From assembly GCA_947561715.1 (NCBI GenBank), contig OX387201.1:5001-69000 (forward strand): a stretch of DNA of 64,000 nucleotides. Direction: 5' to 3'. The notes beneath the pieces were generated by a model. It saw only the letters and a list, made by a program, of their open reading frames with translations. It searched no databases and was not told the origin of the DNA. A program made the position numbers and the translations under genes. Below are positions 1 to 13,263 of this stretch, one piece after another. Origin of the DNA: Ascidia mentula (lineage: Eukaryota; Chordata; Ascidiacea; Phlebobranchia; Ascidiidae). Positions within the stretch are counted from its first letter, which is position 1. The number at the start of each line of letters is the position of its first letter.

Positions 1-2240
1 GCCAATTTATCTTTTATTCTCTCCACATACTTGCACAGCGTAATCATTGGGATTAATCATCTCCCAACTTGGAAAGAAACTACAATGATCTGTGGCTGAA
101 ACTGCGCGAAAACTTCATCCACAGATTCTCGGATTTCCCGTTGGATTTCCATTGAAAGAGGGATGTTTGTGTTTTATACCCCGAGTATAAATCTTAAACC
201 CACGAGTGCCACCAAGCGACAGTCACTGTTTCTTATTCATTTGTTATTACACTGTCTGGAGTGTGACGTGTGATGGTGCTTCAGGCAGCTCAGTTAAATC
301 TGGTGCCGGACGCCACAAATTAAACCATTTGCCCAAATACTGTTGAGTTCGGCTGCAGGCAAACGCTGTGGAAAGTAATTGATAATTCCACCGAATGCAC
401 GTAGCCTACATGTAAATATATATTGTTCTCTGTCACTCGCACAGGGCAATATCATGTTTTAAAACAAAGGCTGGAAACTTACTATAGCAGCATCCTCACT
501 TGTTCTAGCTACGAGCCGCTACTGGTGTTGGCAATATTTGAGAAATACTGCTTTACCAAATGTTTGCAACACACGCCTTCCCTCCAAGCTTCACCTGGTG
601 CAACTAATGGCGCAACACACTGAAATGCGGACAAGGCGGTAAAAGAAGAACTGATAAGCCGTTGGTCAAACCCTTTTTGTGAAGAACGTCGTTAGTAGAA
701 TTAATCAGGTTATTGTGTTGTCCAGTAGTTTCTATAGCAAGTCTTGATGTCCCCTCTCTTTCCACAAATTGCTTCACCGCACGGATCTAAACATGATCAA
801 TTATAAAAGCGCGTATTGCCCGAATCACAATCACGTGATGGCTGGAGAGTTCTGCAGGCGTGCCACAGAAGCGCTGATTGTTACGCAACAGAAGGGCTCA
901 TATACGACACAAGCGCTCCAACGGTTCGGCTCAACAATCAAACTGCTACAAATGCCAGAGTATTTAGTATCATATCGTGCTTTACCAAGACGTTGTTGGC
1001 AACTTTGGAAAACACTGGCTACAAAATAGAGAAACAATTAATTTGAAAATTCACTTTAATTCTGACATAAATTAACGAGATCAGTCTATTTTACATTGTA
1101 ATATACCTGGAAGCAATAGTAGTACAATATCAAAAGTCACTATTTTAACAAAATTGCCTCCATTTGTTGGTGGAATATTTCCTGATTATCTGTGGTCTTT
1201 CCACAAAGCAGTGGAAACTCTTGCTTCGATTCAACAGATCTGATGAACAATATATAACAATTTATTTCATACTTGGTAACACCACGCTTTTCATTAGGAT
1301 TATTCAGCTTTTCCCCACACATCTGTAACTTTGCCACAAATATTACATGACGATAAACGCAAAAAGTCCATGGCTATGCTCAAAAAAATAGAATACGCCA
1401 ACAAAATGATGTTTAATTAGCCTGGTTTACTATTTGAAAATGGAATGCTTACCTTTTACCACACATCAAACCTCAACCTCCGTTCGCTACCAACGTAACC
1501 TTCAAATTGCTTTGTTCGAGAATTCCACGAGATTTCGAATGAACGCTGATTGGATGTGACGTCACGATTATTTACCGCGCGTGTCAAAGTTATGAATGAA
1601 AAAGTAGAATTTAGTTATTTTAACCAGCTTAATTGCGGACCAAAAAAAACTTATGCGAATTGTTGGAATGTTTCAAAATATACCTTGTTTTACCCACAAA
1701 AGATTTGAAAAACTTTGTCGCTTATGTTGTGTTATAAAATTTTATTGGTCTTGTGTTTAAGTAAAATATCAGGAAATTCCGTGCGTAATTCTGACATTCG
1801 GTTGACCTTTGGTCATAAAGTTTTCTAGTGTCACAGCCGCATAAACCAAAAGCAGTGGTCAGAAAAATTTACAACGATGCCACATTTTATATTTGCAACA
1901 TAACTGTATATTACATTGTTATTGCTACACATGCAATGGTCCATTGAAACCGGGTCAAATATACATCATTGAAAATACGTATGTTATAAAAAATATTCCA
2001 ACACTAGAAAAATATTCTCTCGGCGCCAACTTATCAAATGTTGATTGGTTGTCACGTCACAATTTAATCAAGCGTGCCCAACTGCAGATCAAATGTGAGC
2101 TGGGATTGATTGTGATGTAACAATGACCAATGTTTGCCAAGTTAAATTGTGATATGAAAAGTGGGAACATTATATGGCATTAAACTGGATAACATCGGTA
2201 CCACCCCCACCATAAGTGATGAAACATAATTGCATCCGTA
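1..2240. other. No recognised gene
   Basis: This stretch is AT-rich and has only short open frames, several of which open with non-ATG codons. None matches a family I know and none shows a convincing chain of phased exons. It may hold the 3' UTR and flank of the minus-strand PHM gene plus intergenic DNA. A TGACGTCA palindrome is present near 1557. Confidence 0.5.
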
Positions 2241-4668
2241 TTACAAAGTGTGAGGGGTTTGTAGGAAGTAATGAGACCAGTGAACAAAGCTGTAACCGTT
2301 TTCACATGATTTTTCCAGCAAACTTCCCTTTGTACCAAATCTTGGCGTCCAGTACATAATGTAAAAGTTGCACATTTCATCTTTGTGGGTCGCACCGATG
2401 TAGGTCGTATGATTTCTATTGCTTTTCATGGCGCATCTTGCAGCCTACAAACAGACAAACATATGAGACACTGCATTTAGAAGCGCCACAAACAAAATAC
2501 TTACCAACCAATCACCGCGCCTAATTGACAGATTATTTTCAACTGGATAAAATGCCTCTGGTTTCTGAGGATTTTTTCTGCCAATGATCGTCCATTTTTC
2601 ATTTCTCACTCTGTATCCATAAACCATCCTTCCAAGAGCATGGGTGTGAGTCCGGTAAGCGAAAGGATGCATCACAACTCTCCCTTGGTATCTAAAAATC
2701 ATGTTCATGATATTTTCTTAACTGGGATTCTAGTTAGGTTTGCGACACCGAACTCACCTTGTCACTTATAACCTACTAGTTACAAATGAGCCCATCGTGA
2801 TCAAGGCATTACAATTTCCACAATTTGACTGCTGGTAATAATTTCATTTATTTATTTTGATTTTTGAGGCAACTAAAGATTGTTATTTACAAACAAACTT
2901 TTTGGATCGTGCCGAACCAAAGTGCACTAAGTTGGGATTAGGGTCAAACGAAAAAATATTGAAGATACCAGCATGCAAACTCGCCTACATACGATGTCCA
3001 TGTCTTGCGTTGAGTGAGGTTTGACCGAACCGTCACTGGAGGCGAGAATATAAATTCCCGCAATATTCGGTTGTGGTTGGATTGTCGCAACTGCGGTAAC
3101 GGATATTCTGTTGATACCGTACTCTGCAAAACAGCAACAAATTACAATCAATAATAATTTATATTGAGCTCTTATAATTTCTATACCATTTGCCGCGACC
3201 TTTGACTTGAAGTGGGCTTGTAAGGTCAGATATTTGATGTTTGTGTTTGCGCCGACCTGGAACCCAACACCCGAAGGTAAATGAAAACTCGGAGCATCTT
3301 TGGCCCAAGCCCACAGAATATTTTCACCAGAAAGACAAGTGGGAGCATAAGATTGTTTCTTGCTCCCATGCATTTTCCCACCACAATTCCTGTTAAATTT
3401 TTACGAAGGTTCCGTTTGAACTAAGTGTGCAAGAATAGAAACGACATTCTCTTCACAAATGATTAAACTTGGGAGTTTGTGATAAACTTTTACACTTACA
3501 ACAATTCAACTGAATACTCATTGAAAGATTGACGAGGGTTTCTAAATAAAACCATGGTCTTATGACTCACCATACGTTGCTTGTTGTAGACCCGGCTTCT
3601 GTGCAACCGAATAACAACATGTGATGCGCCACGCTTTCTATAGCATGCGGAATGTATTCCACTGAAATAGAAAAAAACGTTCAGCTACTCACAATAAAAG
3701 CACTAAAGGCAACTTACCAATATAGAGGGGTTTCTCTGCGTTGTATTTGGACAATTTTACGGTTGTGCATAAATATGTGTCGTCCTGTACAAACATATGG
3801 TAAGAAAGAAATCGTTTCAGGACGCATGAATGCTCACCTCACTTATCGTGGTTTGTGGCATTTTGATGTTAATTTTTAACTTCATCTCGGATCTAAAGTA
3901 AAACATATACACGTGTTGGTGCATTTTGGAAAGCAAGTAAATATAAAGGCTTAATTAAGACCTTGCTATTTCAATAAATCAACAATTTCAACCGCAAGAT
4001 TTAAATTACCTCGATTGATTCATTTATTCCCAACAATACAGTTGTGTTTATATGATCACTATTCGCGGAGTAATACAACACAAGGTGACCTTGAAATATT
4101 GCGGTTATTTCAACTCACCCGTCCTTATATTCGTCTTCCATGTTGGGATTTTCCGGTTCAGTAAAATCACTTTCTTGTTGATGGAGAAAATCTTCGTCAA
4201 AAGTCAATGATTTTAATTTACTCGATAATGAGGCTACAGAGCAGAGTTTTTAGGGGATAGGTTAATGCTGAATCAATATAGGATCCGTTGTTAAAGCGAT
4301 GTAGAAAATATTGTCAAAACGCAAAATCGTAACTTTGTCATAATGAGTTGACCGGGATGCTCTCGGTGGTTAACGTTAAAATCACTTCTATACAAACTCG
4401 CTTTATAATTGCACAGCTGAGCCTTATTTCTACCTAGATACAAAGTAACGAGATATCAAGTATTCGTATAACCAGCCATTAGTTGCTATACAACCGTTCA
4501 CTCACCACTGTTTACGTCATTTATGATGTCATCGATCTTGTCAATTACGGATTCCATTTCTTCAAACATGAAATCATCATTCTGAAATGTTTTGTAATTA
4601 CTTTGTTTCTCTGCAGCGTGCGAATGGACAACAAAGACCATCAAGACTGCGACGAGAGCCCCTTTCAT
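2241..4668 (-). CDS. PHM: Peptidylglycine alpha-hydroxylating monooxygenase (PHM), monofunctional
   Basis: PHM performs the copper- and ascorbate-dependent first step of peptide C-terminal amidation in secretory granules. The protein opens with a signal peptide, MKGALVAVLMVFVVHSHA, starting at 4668, followed by an acidic segment. PHM exons follow: DDTYLCT near 3790, AHHMLLFGC near 3600 (the paired CuH histidines), ILWAWAKDAPSF and GVGFQVGANT with LQAHF near 3200-3350 (third CuH histidine), AYRTHTHALGRMVYGYRVRN near 2630 (HxH of CuM), and GATHKDEMCNFYIMYW near 2370 (CuM methionine). All copper ligands are therefore present. The frame stops at 2241, shortly after the second PHM domain, with no PAL lyase domain or membrane segment. 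This is the arrangement of insect PHM, unlike bifunctional vertebrate PAM. Splice boundaries are approximate. The start lies only 291 bp downstream of the TRPN stop on the same strand. Confidence 0.88.
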
Positions 4669-4959
4669 GATTGCTCACAAATTCCTTCAAAAAGCAAGAA
4701 CTATAACCAGTTCATAAGCATCAATGACTCAACAGACTTCTCTGGCAATATTCTCACCATATGGAGACTGCGCGTTACTTAACAATGTCAGGAAGTAATA
4801 AGGTTTCCAGTTCCGCTTCTCAGCGTTGCTCTCTAACTTTTATTACACACTGACAGCTGATCATGGACAGAATTATCAACCGTACAATCTCAATTTTATT
4901 CTGGTCGATTAAATGCGAGACAACTGGCAAGAAATAAAAGCAGGTGGACCCACAATTTA
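4669..4959 (-). promoter_or_regulatory. TRPN-PHM intergenic region with poly(A) signals
   Basis: The two genes are on the same strand and 291 bp apart. On the minus strand AATAAA occurs at 4895-4900 and 4839-4844, shortly after the TRPN stop. This argues that TRPN is polyadenylated here and that the roughly 170 bp left is the PHM promoter and 5' UTR. No TATA box was recognised. Confidence 0.45.
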
Positions 4960-7900
4960 TCAGCTGGCCTTGTGTTCATCATCGTAGTTTATGCTGTGGG
5001 GGCTTGAAAGTGGATTCACTGAACCGAGATTGTATCCCATGGTAACGCCGTTTCTATGTTTCCGTTGTGTATTCTCATCTGATTGCAAGTTGTATTCAGC
5101 TTCTCGTCGCAATGACGACATAAGGTCGCTGTCCACTCTTGTTTTGCCCTAAATTTCGAGATGGAAAAATGACCTACAAGTTTCAACAAGAAACCCAACT
5201 CCGCACCTTTCTACTCCAATACTTTTTCCTTATAAGTTTCCAATCAACAACGAGTTCAAGGGTTGTGTGTCTTGTTCCCACTTCAACAGGCAAAGTTCGT
5301 CTACGTTGCTTATTCTCATCTCCACGCTTGTTCCCTGCCAACCCACCGAGGTCCTGAAGTTACAAATATTAATTATTCCGCCAAATTCATCACATTTAAT
5401 ATTCTAACAAACCGGATTTCCAGAATTCCAATTTTGATGGTTTATTATGACATCATAATTATCACTTCCGATGTCCGTTGTATTCTCATCTTCCTCGTGT
5501 CTGTCTATGCCTACGTCACATGCTCTACCTGTCAATCAAACAGACTATTACAAATGACCCTGCATAACCTCTAAAGGCAAATCATACCTCTGTGTTTAAC
5601 GCATAGTCTAATGTACTGGAAGCAAGTTATAAAGAGGTTTATCGGGGATGGAGAGAGACTTGTTTTTTTCATATTCCGGATTAATTTCGCGCGTCCAAAC
5701 TTCCATTCCGTATCAGATTGCGCCTGACATAAAGCTTGTCAATATATTCTAAATCCTTATTTCAAATCCTATACCTGTATTCGCTGGTAGGTGTCGGACA
5801 TCATGGCTATGAGCAGGTTGATCAGAACAATGAGAGTGATGACGTGGTAGAGTCCGAACACAATTTGAACGAGATAAATAGTAAAGTTCGGACTTTGATT
5901 GATTGGAGGAAGGTTGTCCGGTTCGATGAGTCCAAATAAGGCAAAAAATAGAATTTGGAATGTATCGAGTGGATTCAGTAGACGAGCTTCATCGGTTACC
6001 GAACCTAGAGACAAACTTGCTTGAATCAGACTAACCTGGGGTTATCCAGCTTAAAGGCTAAATTAATCTCAACCGAATATGAAATTGCTTCAAACGCACT
6101 TTGCCCAAACTTACCGACTATCGCAGTGGTGTTTGACTGGTAACTAAATACTGGCTGATAGACTGCAGCAAGCCACATTGTAAAGGCAATCTAAACGAAA
6201 AAAGGTTTTATCGTCTACTGCTCGCACATCCAGGGGATTGTAAACTTAACTATAAACATCATCACGATGACGCCGAACTTGAAGAGGTCATTTAAAAGAC
6301 CTTCGATAATGATTGTCCAAGGCCCGAATAAATAATGAAAACTGGAAAAACAAAATATACAAATATTTGGCGAATTTCCAAAACTATTTCCTTGCCAACC
6401 TCAAAAATTCAAGGAATTGCACGAAAGCAAACGTCATAGCAGTAGAAAGAAACATGTTTCGAACATAAAGAATTTGCAGCCTAGTGTCTTGGTCGCTGTA
6501 AGGGAATCCAATGGCGATTATGTGGACAACGACTGCCATTGTGCTCAGCACGAGAACGATAGTTTGTATCTGAGTTAATACATTATTATTATTCAGTGAT
6601 AATAAGTTAAACAAACAAACTAGAAAACACCCTTGCTATGCCGGTTCGTCCTCCAGGCCCAGTAATTTCATTAACAAGAACCCCAGACATCCAAACAAGT
6701 AGAAGCCATTCATTCCATTCAGGGATAAGATCGCCTTGGTTGTAAATTGGTGTGATCGGAATGGCAACGGTCATCACAAACAGGCTCACCTACAGAAATA
6801 CTTCATTGCTTATATTTTCTTATATATCGACCAGTGATATAACAAAGCTTTTACCATGTAAAAGTGGCTGACGAGATAAACAATGAACTTTATAATTGGG
6901 ATTCTGCTCCACCGGACATGGAGCGGGAGGGCAAGAAAGAGCCAAAGTGGTGGAAAGAACAAGATGGCGAAAAAGAGGAGTTTAAATTTCCAATCTGCCC
7001 AGTTTAGGTTCCCAACCTTTAACCACAAAATAACGAACAACCACTGTAAAGTATTTCAATGACCGTTATATCTCAAAGTACCCAAACATCCGAAAGGTAT
7101 TTCTGCACAGCTGGGTGAGCTATGACATTCTTCTGTTCGCATTCGATCAGTACATCAAGAAATGGCGTTGATTTTTGGTCTGTCGCTTTTAATATGTCGT
7201 TTGCACCGTTCGCGGCACTGAAGAAAGACAAAATATTTACTTCTAATTGTTTATCAGTACTTGTAGAAAGCCAACCTGCATATTTCAAGAAGATCCACAG
7301 CCAGATTCTCACAGTATATCGAACATTCTGTAAGATTCTTGGCTTGTTCCTTTTCACGGTTACTGGACATCATGAATGCACGCGACAATTTGGCCGCGGT
7401 GTCGATTGGCGCAGACGAAACAAGGACAAATTCTTCCAGTATTTCCATGTTGGTAGTCTGGTTCTCGTCAGCAGTGTTGTGCTGCTTGGACAAGTTTCCT
7501 ATTGGGGACGCGGACACCGGTGATTTCGCAACCAACATCAAATCGCACACAAACGATTTGTCATTAATTAGTTTTGAAGTATCGTGACCGCACTTCAGTA
7601 AATAGCTGACAACATTCTGTATGTAAATGTTGCGTAAGTTAATGTCAGGCTGTTTAAAGTAACTTCTTACATAATGCCGAGACAAAGCGCCGAACTGAAG
7701 AGCGATCTTTTTATCTTGCTTCGTTTCGCTGCTGGTTAAAGCTCCGGTGTCTGTCAATAATTTCACCATCTTCAGCGAACCAGACTTTGCTGCCAGATGA
7801 AGGGGGGTTAATCCGTTCTTAACGAAGAATCATCAGGTTTAGCATTTTTTGTTTTAAAAGTTTTGAGAACTGGAACCTTGTCTGGTGTATCGATATTTGC

Positions 7901-10900
7901 TCCTTGTCCAATCAACAACGATGCCATGTCTAAGTGTCCGCATACCGCTGCGTAATGTAAACACGTAAAACCTTTGGCATCAACACATTTTAACTGGGAT
8001 ATTGATTTGCTGAGTAGAAGTCCAACAACATCGACGTAACCACTGTTAGCGGCTAAATGAAGGGGAGTAGCTCTCTACAAAAACAACAATTAAGGCTTCT
8101 CGGAATAATTTATTCGCGGTATTTTTACCTGCACCATGGTAGAAGCTTCTACACTGACACCAGGGTAGTTAAGGATCATCCTGACCAAGTTGACGTGACC
8201 TGACTGGGAGGCAAGGTGAAGTGGAGTGAATCCGTACTGGTGGGAAAGTTAATATGTTAAACCTTCAAAATGTCATAAATTGGAATTTGTTTTTCTATTT
8301 TTGGTTTATTTATGCCAGCAATAAACGGTTTTGTTGTTGGATGTTAATTTGTTTAAAAATAACAGGTTTGGAAGTTGGGTTAGGTTTACTGACATCTTTT
8401 ATTCCATCAACCTTCACTCCAGGAGGCTGGCTTGCTTCCGCTGCCCTTATCCTATGAAGCATTTCCCGTGTAAATTCTTCCTAAACAACAGTTTAGTTAA
8501 TTTGTACATTTCCAAAACACATGCCATCATACATTGCCTGACTGCGTTGCAACATGTAAGACGTTAAATCCTGTTTTTGAGCTGACTGTCTGCCACAAAT
8601 TGTTCAATGGCAAATTCATCTTTGATTCTATCTGCTCTTTGTTAGTCACAATCACATCTATGATATTTGAATGACCGTGTTTGGCGCTTAGATGTAGCGC
8701 ATTCATTCCTTCCTAAAAGTTTATCAGAAACAGCTGTTAATCTTTTTAGGTGTAGTTTAAACGTTTTACTTTCGACCGAATAAACAACCTTCGACTATTT
8801 CGCAAGGCGAAAATTAGTTGTACTTTTAGCAATTAAAATTGCAGCAAAATTATTCTACCGAATCTTCTTCCATTAGATTTGCTCCATTTAGTATCAGCTC
8901 TTGGACAACTTCAGCATGACCTTTGCTTGCGGCCAAGTGCAGAGCAGTTGAATTGCTTGTCTAAATAAACAGCAGTGTTTACACGGTAGTCACTTTTAAC
9001 AGTAAAACTTACTGAGTTGGTTGCTGTGGTTACGCTTTCCTTATTGGAACTCAACAGTTCTTGTATGACTGCCACACTCCCTTTCGACGCAGCAATATGA
9101 GCACAAGTCCAACCATTCTTGTTTGCTTTTGTCACCAAATCTCGTTGATGAGCAAGAAACATTTTCACAACGTTTGAATGGTCGTTCTCAGCAGCGAGAT
9201 GTAGCGGGGTTTGTCCATTCTGAAAAGTGGACTTGTTAAAGGATGGAAGAACATCTCAGTAAAACTTGCTAACGTTGTCAACCGCCTCAACGTCAGCCCC
9301 AGCTTCCAGGAGGGTTCGACAAACGTCAATCATTCCGTCCTCTGCAGATTTGTGGAGAGGCGTCTTTTTGTCCTAAGCAACGCAATGACGTCAGAAGAGT
9401 ATGGGACATTGGTCAGTAACCATGACAACATACCAAACTAAGAGCATCTATCGCAGCGCGTTGATCGGTTCCAAATGGTTTTAAAAGATTCTTTACAAGT
9501 TTGTTGTAACCTCTTTGCGCAGCCAAATGCAAAGGTGTCAGGCCGAGCTTGGTTTTAGCATTCACGAAAGCCTTCTTTCTGATTAGCATGTCGGCAATGA
9601 CGTCATGACCATTTTCTGCCGCTAGGTGGAGTGCCGCTTTTCCATTCTGCCCATGCCAACAAAAAGAAAATAAAAAAAAACATTTTTAATTTTTTTTCTC
9701 ACCTCATCAAATACATCAACCCTTGCGCTGTATTGTAGAAGGATATCAACAGACGTTTGATGACCTTCGTCGCTGGCAAATAGCAAGGGAGACCAACCGT
9801 TCTGCGCAAAACATTATTCCTCTGATTGAAGCGAAGAAAATAGTAATATGAATACCTTTGCTTGTCTGTTGATGATGCCTGGCATTTTCTGGTTGTTTTT
9901 ACTGATAAACTCAAGCAAAACACGCAGAGATTTGTCATTTCCTGATCTTGCGCAATAATGCAAAGGGGTTTCCTAAAACAAAACAAATTATTAACTGAAT
10001 TTCGTTGCACCTTTCGACTGGATTATAAACCTGGGTGTAAGTTGTACAGAAGTTCACGTCACCTCCATATTGTAATAAGTGGGTTACAATCTTTACTTCT
10101 TCATTTAGAAAGTGGGCTTGCTCTTGCGTAAGTTCCCCGGCAAGATGCATCGGTGTCACCCCTTCCTTACATAAAGATATAGGAGGTTATTTGGTGAAGA
10201 AACTATATCCGCCCAATAGGCAGCTGACCATTTACAATTTCACTAAAACTGACTTCTTGTGGTATTTATTCGACCGCAGCGTTTCACTTACAACGTTTTC
10301 CATGTTAACGCTCATCGTGGCTTCGTATGTCGAGAATTTCGATTCGAGGAACTCTATCATGCATTGCACTATCTCCCATCTACAATGGCGGACAGCAAGA
10401 TGAAGGGCGTTTTCTCCAGTCTGTACAATAACTATATGTTGGTCTGCTTCATCGACAAAACCAGCGGTTGACATACTTTTGATTGAGTTCTGCAGTCACC
10501 TCCTTCATCCAACAAAAGCTTAAAAGTTTTAAAATTTCCCATTCGTGCAGCCATATGTACGGCAGTTTCACCATCATCTCGAGGACAATTAGCATCAGCC
10601 CCAGATTTAATCAACATTTCTGCGACCTGTTCACCTGCCAACGACATCGTAAGCAACATATATGTTGTTGCAACTGCAAAACGTTACCATCAGAAATTTG
10701 TGATGCCAAATGAAGTGGAGTTTCCTGCTTCTCCCCTCCCTTGATTTGAACTGGAGCACCAAATCCAAGCAACATTTGCACCACTAGAGGGCGACAGTGC
10801 TTCACAGCAACGTGTAATGCCGTCAACTTGTCCTTCACGAAAGAATACGAATGTAATAATGTCAAGATAATAATAAGTATCTTACTTTTGTCCTTGCGTC

Positions 10901-13263
10901 AACATGTGCACCTTTGCTGAGGAGAGTGCGAACCACATCCACGTGGTTATTCTTCGCTGCAGAATGAAGACAGACGGCTCCTGAAAAGAACAACGGTTTA
11001 CATATTACTCGTGGAAGTACCAAAATACAACGTGGTAAATACAAGGTTATCAAAATGAATAGGACCGGTAAGTTTGCGTACCTGTTTTATTTGGCATATG
11101 GAGTGGAACGCCACGTTTAAGGAAAGCCAAAGCAGTTTCAGGATGTCCACATTCTGATGCAATATGCATCAAAGTACTTCCATCCTAGTAAAATATCTCT
11201 TGTTAGATTTGATTAAAACTTACAACGCAGACGAATGAATTTCACCTTGGTACGACGCAAGACAGATTTGGGAAATTTCTCAGCAAGAAGTTCCACAACA
11301 GCAGTTTGACCTAAAAACATTTGATATTTGCCAAAAAATAGTTCCAGGATTTAAATTATTCTAACCTTTTAACGCAGCTATGTGCAAAGCCGTTCTCTCA
11401 AGGTGATCAACAAGGTCAGGGTTAGCTTTATGGGCGTAAAGACAATCTATGATAAGAATATCCCCCATTGCAGCAGCAATGTGGAGAGCTGTGGTGCCTT
11501 CTTTCTACATTGTAATAATTAAAGTTTTAAGCATTCCGTTTATCCTGACCACGAAACTCCTACATTTTGAACATTGACAAGTGATCCTTTTTTGCAGAAT
11601 AGTCGAACCATTTCGGCATCTCTCCTCTCGCAAGCCATGTGAAGAACAGTGTTACCAGTTACCGGGTTCTGGTAACGAAGTTGTTCTTCAGCGTATTGAC
11701 TCAGTAAATCCCGGTACGCCCCTTGGTTATTTGCTTCGATCGCGTAAAACAAGGGGATGTTTCCGTTCTGAAATGTATTTTTTTACCACAAGTACAATAA
11801 AACAAAAGAATGCAATAGTTGTTACTCCGTCAGGCTCTGTCCTAAGAATCTTTGGTGTACTTCTCAGTAAAGCTTGTGTGACGGAAGCAGCGTTGTTACC
11901 GGAGCGGGCGCAAGCCATGTGTAAAGGGAGCTGCTGTTTCTCCTTAAAAAAACGGAACAAACTTCAAAAACAAACACTACTAAACATTGAACTTACGCCG
12001 CCTTTAAGACTGAGATCGGCTCTTTTTTTGATGAGAATGTTGACAATATCCTCCCGTCCAGTTGCAACGGCGAAATGGATCGCCGATTGTCCGTCCTTCA
12101 AATATTACAAGATATCAACAACTTCGGTCTACGACAGGATTTATTTTACAAATATAGGATTCGTTCTGCACTAAACGTATCAACCTATTACGTCACCCGA
12201 AAGGGAAACGGAAATTCTAAAGATGATTGCCACACAAAGTCAACACAGACCACCACAGAAAGTTGGTTAGGTCGTAACCGTGTATTTCAACCGATATTTC
12301 CGCACTTACGTGGGCAGGAAACAGGTAATTCGACTAATATTTGTCAAATGAATTTACCGAGCCTAATATTTATTTCTGAAAACTGTAAAATATGACACAG
12401 CATATTTACCGGGCTTAACGAAGCAGTTTGTTAACCCGCATAGGCTTAATTTACCCTTGCTCGGTCGTTGATATTCACCCCCATCTCGATCAGTCTTTCA
12501 ACAATTACAATCCGGTTGTCACGTGACGCCAACATCAATGGGTTCATTCCACTTTTCTGTCAAAATAAATTCGATTTTTTATACAATGCGTTGATGTCTA
12601 CCAGCATACAATGCGTTGATGTCTACCAGCATACAATGCGTTAACTACAAACAACCAAGGTTCTTATCCTAAATGTCTTACGTCATCGACAACAAACAAC
12701 CCAGGGTCACACTTTGCCATGTAACGAAGAGCAACATCAACTTGGCTCCATTCTCGTTTCAGAGCCATATTCAAAAGACGGCTATTGGCGTCGCCGACAC
12801 CAGCAGCCACAGTTGACGTGTTAGTCATGGTTGGTGCGCTGCTGCGACTACTCGTTTCTGTCCTGGTGCTTTTACTTGGACCAGATAGGGACGAGGATCC
12901 AGTGAAGTAGGAAGTTGTGCTGTTAGATTCGCTCCGGCCCGAATCGCCATCAAAAATTGCGAATGTGGATGATGACGAAATACGGCGGATAATTTTCTTG
13001 CTTGTGTCATGTGACTTCACGGATGACTGGTCGTTACTTGATTCTTGCTGCTCCATAATTGAGGAAAGTTCTGTTGGTTTCGGTTGGCGACGATTCACAT
13101 GTTTTGTGTCAGCGTCCTCATCTCCACGTCCCTTCGACGTTGGTTTATTATTTTCCAACTGCTTCTCCTCGACCACTGGCGGTAATTCTTGGTCTGAATC
13201 GTCTGCTTCGGCTTCCGCATCTGATAGGTCGTTTATTTTGCTGCTTTTTGCTTTTTTATTCAT
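4960..13263 (-). CDS. TRPN1: TRPN/NOMPC mechanosensitive channel
   Basis: This is a force-gated cation channel of the TRPN class, known from hair-cell and ciliated mechanoreceptors. A 199-residue, Ser- and acid-rich first exon (from ATG at 13263) leads into a long run of ankyrin repeats spread over many short exons from about 12.5 to 7.2 kb, with motifs such as TPLHLASQ, TALHVAVKHCRPLVV, GNTVLHMACERRDAEMV and CLHSAAKNNHVDVV. The membrane domain follows at 7.0-5.77 kb, with six hydrophobic segments, the pore region NPLDTFQILFFALFGLIEPD and S6 ending LINLLIAMMSDTYQRIQ. The next exon (about 5720) carries the TRPN TRP box EWKFGRAKLIRNM. Three further exons (about 5540, 5355 and 5165) give an acidic and basic tail containing VVDWKLIRKKYW, ending at the stop at 4960. 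Identity is very secure; the exact repeat count (29 in fly NOMPC) was not established. Confidence 0.92.
10625..10685 (-). other. Very short TRPN intron (about 53 bp)
   Basis: Within the ankyrin region the open frame runs through a segment with donor gtaacg and acceptor ttggcag. Removing about 53 bases joins QISDG to GEQVAEMLIKSGADAN and restores one continuous ankyrin repeat. This is an interpretation by phase and motif. Confidence 0.6.
12578..12642. repeat. Short tandem repeat, about 24-bp unit
   Basis: The unit containing tctaccagcatacaatgcg is repeated about two and a half times, in the TRPN intron between the N-terminal exon and the first ankyrin exon. It is non-coding. Confidence 0.85.

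Noticed and set aside
769..1046. Overlapping short frames on both strands
   Set aside because: All three readings are open over the same stretch, with no motif, splice partner or promoter.
1893..2120. 75-residue frame upstream of PHM
   Set aside because: It is on the opposite strand to PHM, AT-rich, unlike any known family and without splice context.
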